Shown piece after piece: positions 56,226 to 64,000 of a stretch of DNA of 64,000 nucleotides. The first letter of the stretch is position 1. The number at the start of each line of letters is the position of its first letter. Source of the DNA: Blastobasis lacticolella (taxonomy: Eukaryota; Arthropoda; Insecta; Lepidoptera; Blastobasidae); assembly GCA_905147135.1 (NCBI GenBank), contig LR990060.1, positions 8,324,001 to 8,388,000 of the forward strand, written 5' to 3'. The translations under genes were made by a program, and so were the position numbers. The notes under the pieces are model-generated. The model searched no databases. It saw only the letters and a program-made list of their open reading frames with translations, and was not told the origin of the DNA.

Positions 56226-57925
56226 TTTGATAATTCTGTGAAAACGTAATTATATGATTTTATAAAACATTTACAATGATGATTGGAATAATTATAAATT
56301 ATTCATTAAAAAAAAGACGATTAAAAACATACCATCAGGCAGACCGCAAGCTTGTTTGCCACCTAAGTGGTATAAAAAGAACATCGTCTTGATATTTTAA
56401 ATAATTGTTGTTGAATTTAGACATTAATTCTTCCCATCTTATTATTTTACGAACATTTCGTTCTAGAGATTATCCCAACCAATTCCTCGTACCTACTTGC
56501 TAAAATCGATTCTATCGAAATAATGTTTTTCGAAAACAAAAGAAAGTAGCCATCTGCAGCGCTTTATTTATTCATTCATAATTCCCCTTTCAAAGTGTTT
56601 GTCCTGAAATCCGTAAAGTGAGGTGTATTTTTCCAAGGCACGGCTGGAGTCCTTTCCACGGTTCGGTTCGAATGCAGTATTAGCATATTAATGAATCTCT
56701 GGTTCCTCAACTAACGGTTGTAATTACTTTTTGTTCCCACGGTTTCGCTTTGTCTTTACTCCAGTGGAAACGAAATGTTGGAACGCGATCTCAATGTCTG
56801 TGCGGAGTTTATGCAACAAATAAGGGTCAGATTTGCATAATTGTGGCGAGTAACGTTTTGGACTATTAGGTTACTCCCTAAACAGTCATAAAGAGGCTGT
56901 CTCATTAAACTACTTAGTTAATCCACTAATAAGTCGTTATTAGTGATTAATTTGTTGTATTAGTATGCGTTACTAGAGGCACAGGGGGCTTAACCGATGT
57001 CTATAATGCATGCTTATACAAGTCTACCGACCGGGCGTAAGTTTGACGAATCGGTTTTTAGAACACAACGAAGTTCTTGAACTGTATTTATGTCAGTATA
57101 TTGAGTTAAGCCATCCTACAAACTGTGCCGGGAGATGCTCTCACGAATTATCTGTCGCCCATGAGTTCACGTATCTGGTACCTGTACCCACCTATTTTTC
57201 CCGGAGGTGGGCCGCAATGCTTGTCACATCTGACATTAGTATCAGGGACATTTACCCATTCTGGTCCGTTCTGAGTCGCTGGTTATATCCTAACGGGCTC
57301 GGCCCGCTGTTATTTTAATAAGTCAACACGAAATTTGAGTGGTTTTATTTTGTTCGACACGAGGAAACAAGATACATTTTTAAGCAGCTTGTTGCCGTAA
57401 CTGCTTCCGCACGGAATTGCCACACACTCGTGCCCTCTATTTTCATCCCACATCCCGAGGGTTTTCCAAAAAAACGCTTCGCATGAAGAGAACACGATAT
57501 TTTTCCTACGTCACGGAAATATTACATAATATACGAGTGATGAAAATATTATGACGAGAAAAAATTATATTATGAAAACATTTCCGGTTAAAATAAAACG
57601 GAGTGGGTTGTTTCACAAAACATTAATTTCCTTTTCACCCCATCGTCCCCTGAAACGACATTGCAGGCAAATGAGCCATCGCGCCCCGGCCTCCCCATCA
57701 TTTCAGGCATTTTCAATCTGTGTAAAAATAACCACGATTATTTACCCAAAGGGATAAGAAATTTATAATTTTTAGGGCTACATAGATCATGAGGGTTTGA
57801 AGGGTCGGGCGCCGTATCGATGGATTTTAAGATTTACGTACGGGGTTTGCGTATGGTATATTTAGCATCATATGTTAAAACATATGCTATAATTAGCATA
57901 ATGTGGGAAAACAAACACAGCATTG
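56226..57925. other. No gene recognised
   Basis: Intergenic sequence. A family-C-like ACCATCAGGCAGACCGCAAG and A run at about 56331-56380 is a short LINE end. The frame at + 57010-57318 has no domain I recognise. Confidence 0.4.
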
Positions 57926-57930
57926 CGGGC

Positions 57931-58082
57931 AATGGTTCGGGTCTGCCCAGTATTGTCGGATACGGTCCAGCTCTGCCTGACATTGTGGGACACTGTCCGG
58001 CGCTGCCTGGCATTATCGAACGCGGTCCGACTCTTCCTGGACTTATCGGACGCGGTCCGACACTGCCTGACGATGTCTCCCT
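57931..58082. repeat. 30-bp minisatellite, five diverged copies
   Basis: The unit is about GCGGTCCGACTCTGCCTGAC plus ATTATCGGAC. Because 30 is a multiple of three, the array stays open in several frames, giving a GPxLPxIVGx repeat on + and two other repeat peptides on minus. I see no start, splice or family evidence for a gene. Confidence 0.85.
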
Positions 58083-58237
58083 GAGTATTGGTATTGTCGC
58101 ATACGGTCTGATTCCGCCGGTGATCGCCGTTGTGAGTGGGTGGGTGTGGGCTGGCTCTGGGTCCACAAAAATAGCACAGTATATTTCCGTCCCTATCTCT
58201 GGTCTGGCCGTTTGAAAGTAACTGAAGGATTTTTGAG

Positions 58238-58330
58238 CTTGAGTATTCAATGCTACGCACTAATAAACGAGCAAATAGTCCACCTGTAGATAAGCGGTAA
58301 CTGTCGCCCAAGACATCTACGGTTCATGCA
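58238..58330 (-). mobile_element. Short retroelement end, family E fragment
   Basis: AATAAACGAGCAAATAGTCC, ACCTGTAGATAAGCGGTAAC and TGTCGCCCAAGACATCTAC match the family in minus orientation. Confidence 0.5.
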
Positions 58331-58789
58331 TTTAGGTTGTAGGCAACAAAAATGCACGCAGCAATGTTGCAGCATGGCACATGGCGCGCAAACCATTGTT
58401 GTAATTGCTCAGTCGCGAGATTTGAGCGCACCCTAAGACGAAATTAGAACATAACACTACATGTAGACTCGTAGGTTACATTACCACTGTTACCAGTAGA
58501 CCTAGCACAAGTTAATTTGGGTGCTTGATACATTTGTTTTTGACTCAGTACGATGAATACCACATATTTATATAACCAATCCTTTTATGATTAAAATGAA
58601 GGGATTTTTTTATTAACATCGTTAGACTAAGAGGATAGGCCTTCGCGATCGTCTCAAATTGGCAGTAGATCGGATAAACGTAGTCTGAGCTTGCCTTGAT
58701 TGAATGAGTTATACCAATCTGCTGGTGTTTACCATTGGCCTAGAAGTCGATAAGAACTCGACATTATAAAATATTTGGTGTCTTAGTTA

Positions 58790-59032
58790 TTAGTAGTAGT
58801 TATACTTATTGATATTTGCAGTTGTTCCAATAAGTTAAAACTTTCACACAATTCATTCACACATTTAAGTTAGTTATGCCAGAAGGGAATGGGAATGTAA
58901 AGGGCTAGCTCACTACTAATCCCATTTGTAAATTGCAGTTTTGTAATTGGCAATACCACTTTTATCTGTATCTGATTGTAAACAAATGTACATTGCTGTA
59001 AGACTGTGAAATAAATAAATAAATAAATAAAA
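58790..59032 (+). mobile_element. LINE 3' UTR fragment with AATA tail
   Basis: About 240 bases ending in six AATA units. TGATATTTGCAGT is shared with 47220-47304. The coding part is absent. Confidence 0.55.
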
Positions 59033-59139
59033 TAATATAGTTTAAATGAAAATATACTGTTCCACTGTTGGGGTAGAAACGTTGGGACCCTGGTGCGAGA
59101 AAGTTATTTATAGAACTTTCCAAAAATTTAAATGAGACC

Positions 59140-59260
59140 ACTGGGGACCGGAGAGCTGGCTCGTTCCTCGGGCAACGGATTAGCATCGCTATTCAACGAG
59201 GCAACACAGTCAGCTCTATGGGCACCATTCCTGGGGGCAGCGGTGTAGACGACTTTCTTA
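59140..59260 (+). repeat. Dispersed repeat, family G, copy 2
   Basis: GACCGGAGAGCTGGCTCGTT, GGATTAGCATCGCTATTCAA and CGAGGCAACACAGTCAGCTC parallel 25495-25600. Confidence 0.5.
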
Positions 59261-60439
59261 AATTTTAGTGTATATTTTTTATGTATTAGTGTATATTTTT
59301 ATTAACTGTAAGTATTTTGTGTATACCTTAATAACCGATATATATCTTACGTTCCACTAACACATAATTCAATGCTCGTACAGACAGCGCTGGAATGAAC
59401 TTACTTAGGTGGCTCAGCAACTCGAATCTTAGCCTCCGAAAGAAAGATACGATATCTTTATCTTTCGAGATAGTGTTACTATTGACTTATCTGGAGTTCT
59501 CGCAGCTCTACGTCTGTACACACAAACCTTACTAATAATTTTTTCTCTAGTTATATTAACTATTACAAATATTATTGTTTCCAACACAAACTCTACTAAA
59601 AAAAGTCTGAAAAGCGAAATTAAACAGTGCCTAATTGGAAAACTCCGTCTCCTAGCTCGATATCGATCAACAAACGAGTTTGCGAAGTACCGCCGTTTAC
59701 GAAAATGGAGGCCCTTTGATTCGTAATGGCGTTTTATCTAGCGATTTGGCCTTTTCATTGGCTGGAGGCTAGGAGGTGTTCCTTGCTCCGTATCCGCTAG
59801 ATTTATACTGGGTTAAGTGAAAATAGTTGCACAGATTCGACGGCAAATGAGATGACTTTTATCTAGTTTTCTTTTTATATAGTTTCCTGTACCAGAACGC
59901 TATTTCTGACACCAAGCAACAAAGCTTGCATTGTTGTGTTCCGGTTTGAAGGATAAACGCGATCACAGGCATGAGTTATTACATCTTAGTCCTCACAGTG
60001 GCCGTTGTTGGTACCTACGTAAGGTACTGGTATGCTAACTCGGTACCTCTTGTTTACGAGGCCCACCCGGTAGCCAGTACGCCACCCACTCTCCTTACTG
60101 GTTACGAAACTACGGTTACGTACGCGGCCGAATGGTATTTTTGAATATATGTCATTTCAAATTCGTTCAAACTTTTGTACTAGGTACTTAAGTCTTCAAC
60201 TAAGTGGCATTATTAATTGTAGCGACCACTCCAAATCTCGTATGCGGAACGAGTGCTGGAAAATAATGACATTTAAAAAACACGTTATAATTTAAAAAGT
60301 CTGTGTTACTTATCAACTCTGAACACGCGAGGAAATAATTTCCAGTTTCAGTGGATCCCACGTATATTATTTGGTGCTAAGTATTCTGAACGCTCGTTGG
60401 GAAAAATATGTTAGTGCCTACATTCGCTAAGGTGATTAA
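59261..60439. other. No gene recognised
   Basis: Intergenic sequence. A degenerate family-A-like tRNA head (CGGTACCTCTTGTTTACGAG) lies near 60041. Confidence 0.4.
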
Positions 60440-60780
60440 GAGTAGGCCGGGTGGAGTCCGGCAGAGTAGAATAGCACCAACCCTTTACACCTGTGGGTGT
60501 CGTACAAGGCGACTAACGTTTTCGAGGAAAACGATCTAGTCTCCGTAGGCTGGAAACTGGGCAGCAGCTTTTTCCATTGTTATATTTCTAACACTGGGAT
60601 TTTCCATATAAGCTCACCACCAAGGATGCCGAAGACCGAGCGAGGTGGGCCAGGAGTTGAAGACCCTGGGCCCTCGCGTACCAAACGGGTGTAACCGAGA
60701 CATAACGCCAAGATGAAGACGGTGATGATAATGATCTTTAACCCGCCTGCCAAGCGTGGAGATTATGGCAATATCGTACC
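60440..60780 (+). mobile_element. SINE-like repeat, family D, interrupted
   Basis: Plus copy: GTCCGGCAGAGTAGAATAGC and GTCGTACAAGGCGACTAACG, then CTTTTTCCATTGTTATATT. The later blocks CCCGCCTGCCAAGCGTGGAG resume at about 60740. The middle, about 60600-60735, holds a family-A-like end (CCTGGGCCCTCGCGTAC, CATAACGCCAAGATGAAGA). Confidence 0.65.
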
Positions 60781-61083
60781 CATTCGTCTGTGATGATGAG
60801 TAAGATTATTACGAGTATTGTCGACTGTGCTTGTTGATATTCATGAATATCTTTATTATTCAGTTTTATCTGATAGTTGAATTTTTATGTGGCAGTTTCT
60901 TCTTCTACCTAGCGATTTTCTTCTATCAGGTTCGGGGTACGCTGTACCATGATCCAGGATAGGGCAGATCAGGTAATTACAGTGGAGCGACTACCATTTG
61001 ACTCCCGTGCCGAACCTGACCAGATTGGATTACCGTTACACACTCAGTGTGTGAATGTGCAGGTTTCACGATGATTTCCCTCA

Positions 61084-61408
61084 TAGGAAAGGTCTGGGTG
61101 TTCTATGGATAATAAGTATGTATTTAAAAAAGTAAATAAGTAGTATACATGACATGGGATCGTTCAAGAGGTATATTAGAGGTCTCTTTAGAGGCGGGCA
61201 ACGCATTGGTGACTCCCCTGGTGTTGCTGATGTCCATAGGCGGCGGTGACCACTTTCCATCAGGTGGCCCGCTTGCCTGCTCGTCTGCTAAGTAACATTA
61301 AAAAAAAGTATACCAGTTAGCTAATAGCCATAGCACAAGCTTTGCTTAGTTTGGGGCTAGATGGCGCTGTGTGAATTTGTCCACGATTATTTATTTATTT
61401 ATTGTGTA
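61084..61408 (+). mobile_element. SINE family B split by a LINE end
   Basis: GGTCTGGGTGTTCTATGGAT to AAATAAGTAG lies left of the insertion, and CAGTTAGCTAATAGCCATAG to GGCGCTGTGTGAATTTG and an ATTT tail lies right of it. The tRNA-like head is missing. Confidence 0.75.
61149..61306 (+). mobile_element. 5'-truncated LINE 3' end with target-site duplication
   Basis: 158 bases ending in a run of A, flanked by AGTATAC at 61142-61148 and again at 61307-61313. The element has GGGCAACGCATTGGTGACTC, GGCGGTGACCACTTTCCATC and AGGTGGCCCGCTTGCC. It is the best-bounded member of the family at 1380 and 1895. Confidence 0.8.
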
Positions 61409-61480
61409 TGACTTATGTACATAACTCAGAATAAGTCATTAGTACATGGCAGTATCGAACTCGTTTACCTGTAGGTATAT

Positions 61481-62524
61481 TATACCTACATGTCTATTTG
61501 ATTTGATAGTAGAATTTTTATGTGACGGTGTCTATTTTAAGTTATGATTCTTTTTATGAGTTTACTGGCAGTCACACGGGATTACCTTTCGCGAGGAATT
61601 CTGCTGAACTGAATTTTTATTAGTTTCTTAGCAACAATTCCGAAGTTTCATTATTCGGGAAAAATTGTGGCTGGTTTCCTATTTGTGGAAGAATTTTTGG
61701 AATGGTCCATATGTTACCATACAAACAACTACATCAAGATTTTTTAAATAAATTTTGGCAAATGTAATATTAGAAGAAAGCAGGATGAATTTAAAGCACG
61801 GTTTAGATGGGTAACAGTGCAATCATATTAGGTAAAGCAGTTGTAATACACTGAAGCCGTATTGACAATGGAAACAATATGGTACAATTTTGAGAGAATA
61901 ATAAGCCTTGAAAATGTTTATCAAAATCTAACCGTTCTCAGCGGTTTTCGCCAGCAAGCAGTTTGACATCTATAAACAATAAACTTTCCTGCGGGAACCT
62001 ATTATTATGCTGGAATATTTATTATGGATAATGAAGATTCTATTAGTAAAATAATTCTTTGGTGGTGCAATAGTTTTTGAGTTTATTTATTACAATTGAG
62101 TTGTAGGTATAGATGGAGATATATTTTTATTTATACATGAATGTTCACAAATATTTTACATGCACATATCTAAAACAAGCAGACAAAATATCACTCAGAA
62201 TCCGCATATAAAGTGCGTACCAGAAACAGCACAATAAAAGCAAAAAGGCAACAATAAAGTGGTTGTAAACAACACATCATTCACGGGTTTGATCTGTCGT
62301 TGGGTCTCTGTCGCACGTACAGACAGATACACAAGTGGGAGAGAGGCAGGGCATGGTAACTGAAAGGAATACGTTGGTCGCATCCAACCCATTTCGCAGG
62401 ATACGGCAGAGCCTGAGCTGAAATCGTGATTTGTCTTGGACGACTACATTATCGTTTGAGATTCAAGAAGGATAGCCAAAGGATTTTGTTAGCACACAAT
62501 GCTCTGACGTATGTTACATATACG
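61481..62524. other. No gene recognised
   Basis: AT-rich intergenic sequence. The minus frame at 62195-62392 has no recognisable domain. Confidence 0.4.
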
Positions 62525-62791
62525 TAGAGCTCGTCTAGTCTAAAATGACGCGCCCCACTACTTAGTTAGTTGATTTCGATGAGTGAGTGCAAATATTAAT
62601 AACGACACTTCATCTGTGTGGGAGCGTCGACTGCTCCAATCGAACGACGCGAGCTCCGACGTTGGTGTCTCACCGGCAACTGAATGACCAATTACAACGG
62701 CATTTGTATATGTATTGCGTCCATATTTTAAACTTGCTTGTGTGCGTTAATGCGATAGTGGGGCGCGTCATTCTAGATTAGACGAGCTCTA
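62525..62791. mobile_element. MITE with 36-base terminal inverted repeats
   Basis: TAGAGCTCGTCTAGTCTAAA at 62525 onward and its complement ending at 62791 pair over 36 bases with two mismatches, running to GCGCCCCACTA. TA at both outer ends fits a TA target duplication. There is no transposase. It looks young because the arms are nearly identical. Confidence 0.88.
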
Positions 62792-63207
62792 CCTATAAAA
62801 GCTTTAAAAAAATTATTGCGTTCGGTAGGTTAATTATGTAACTCTCTTGCTAAAAATTCCTTATTTCAATGATTAAAATTGTTACTCTTGCGATTACGTA
62901 TGATCGATTTAATAGCTTCAGTTTGTTGCAATTGACCTTTGTTAACAACTGAACCGATGAAAGCAACAGCAAGTTACATGGGTGATGGTTACAAAGCTTT
63001 ATAACAGGGAAGGCATGAAAAGATGCTCGCAGACGGTTATTTAAATGATCTGGGATAGTTCCCGAAAATAAAATGCGTAATAAAATAAACGCGTGTCACA
63101 AATTTTGTTAAAGTAAGTGACTTTTCCAGTAGCGTGAAATAATAATAAGTGCCACCGATATGCAATAGTGTGCTTACGAAGCCGATTACCAAGGTTATGA
63201 AACATAT
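62792..63207. other. No gene recognised
   Basis: Intergenic sequence with no coding or repeat signature that I can support. Confidence 0.4.
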
Positions 63208-63330
63208 GTATGAAAAAAAAAAGTATATATGTAGTTTATCAGTTATCTAGCACCCATAACACAAGCTTTGCTTACTTTGGGGCTAGATGGCGCTGTGTGA
63301 ATTTGTCCACGATTATTTATTATTTATTTA
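63208..63330 (+). mobile_element. SINE family B, 3' part
   Basis: GTAGTTTATCAGTTATCTAG, CACAAGCTTTGCTTACTTTG and GGCTAGATGGCGCTGTGTG then an ATTT tail. The head is missing. Confidence 0.75.
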
Positions 63331-63340
63331 TATGTACAGT

Positions 63341-63612
63341 CTTGGCCGTGTGGTGTCCGGCAGAGTAGAATAGCGCCAACCCCTTACACTCATGGGTGTC
63401 GTACAAGGCGACTAATGTTTTCGAGACATAAAGATCCGTAGTCTCCGTAGTCTGGAAAATGGGCAGCAGCAATTTCCATTGTTATATTCAAAGACTGCGA
63501 TCTCCAACCCGCCAGCCAAGCGTGAAGATTATGGCAACAACCTCCCCTTTCGTGGGAGAAGCCCTAAGTCCTGCAGTGGATTGTTACGGGCTGTGATGAT
63601 GATGATGATGAC
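63341..63612 (+). mobile_element. SINE-like repeat, family D
   Basis: Complete plus copy from GCCGTGTGGTGTCCGGCAGA through CGCCAGCCAAGCGTGAAG to a (GAT)n tail at about 63594-63612. Confidence 0.8.
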
Positions 63613-63790
63613 AGTCTGGAAACTGGATGGGTGAACGTTTCATACTTCGAGGCTAGTGGAACTTCAGCACCGCTACGAGTTCGGCACTCGTTAGGTATGC
63701 ATCCTCATACCGTTGGCGAAGCGAAGTTGACCAAGGTCTTCCGCTGGAAGCCCTGAGACTGGTTGAGCAAGCTTGGTAGTTAATTGGCGC
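63613..63790 (+). mobile_element. 5S rRNA-like repeat, copy 2
   Basis: GGAAACTGGATGGGTGAACG (63617 onward) resembles the 5S box C region, and ATACCGTTGGCGAAGCGAAG is shared with 55540-55790. It is joined directly to the (GAT)n tail of the family D copy. Confidence 0.5.
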
Positions 63791-63795
63791 TCCGT

Positions 63796-63827
63796 CATGG
63801 TATGTTATGTTATGTTATGTTATGTTA
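63796..63827 (+). repeat. (TATGT)n microsatellite
   Basis: Five to six tandem TATGT units. Confidence 0.85.
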
Positions 63828-64000
63828 ATAAATGTAAAGAAATTGTCACGCAAAGTACATCGATCTCCAACCCTGCAGTATTAGAGACGGCTTCAGGAGA
63901 CGGTAAATAAATGGGTAACGAAAGTGAAAAGCAAGCGTTTGATGCTAACAATTGCCGTAGCATCTGGGCATTTTTAATATTAAGGACATAACTCGTATAT

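Larger units (their letters stand above)
60930..61480 (-). mobile_element. SINE family A split by a later SINE
   Basis: The body is at 60930-61083 (CATGATCCAGGATAGGGCAG, GCAGATCAGGTAATTACAGT). The remainder is at about 61410-61480 (TGTACATAACTCAGAATAAG, ACATGGCAGTATCGAACTC). A family B SINE sits between. Confidence 0.7.

Noticed and set aside
57820..58311. Three overlapping frames of 131-147 codons
   Set aside because: They are kept open by a 30-bp tandem repeat; no start, splice or family evidence.

Overview
The window is AT-rich, intron- and transposon-dense arthropod nuclear DNA. The signs point to a moth or butterfly. A lysozyme-like gene resembles the catalytically dead lysozyme-like proteins known from silkmoths, Helitron-like 3' ends carry a CGCGA/TCGCG hairpin and CTAG, and there are several tRNA-derived SINE families, a mariner, and Jockey-superfamily LINEs with AATA tails. 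There is no sign of bacterial gene organisation.

Host gene. The only host gene I can assemble is a c-type lysozyme-like gene on the + strand. Four coding exons are visible (876-964, 1798-1858, 7157-7298, 17829-17979). All have matching splice phases, and intron phases agree with the classical lysozyme gene where comparable. The signal-peptide exon must lie left of the window or is unrecognised in 1-875. Both catalytic acids are replaced (Val and Ser). The last exon supplies the eighth cysteine and then a strongly basic tail of about 48 residues. The introns total about 16.5 kb and are built largely from transposons.

Layout. 1-18 kb: lysozyme-like gene; its introns hold LINE 3' scraps, an inverted pair of SINEs, a decayed mariner (4886-6111), a Helitron-like element with a 24-copy minisatellite, a small TIR element with RFX X-box-like palindromes, an apparently intact antisense LINE (9.4-13.6 kb) and a TIR element (13.6-14.3 kb). 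18-33 kb: mostly non-coding, with SINEs, Helitron-like copies, a foldback element and a promoter-like patch near 19.9 kb. 34-35.5 kb: 5'-truncated dead LINE. 38-44 kb: nearly full-length LINE with an FP25K-like ORF1 and a lightly broken ORF2. 44-64 kb: nested SINEs, Helitron-like copies, MITEs, RTE-type LINE ends, a 5S rRNA-like repeat and a 30-bp minisatellite.

The lysozyme-like protein is presumably a secreted defence or binding protein. The two larger LINEs encode the endonuclease and reverse transcriptase that could mobilise themselves and perhaps the SINEs. In the antisense LINE the ORF2 frame has no early ATG but begins at an A-AAA-AAC slippery site inside ORF1, suggesting -1 frameshifting.
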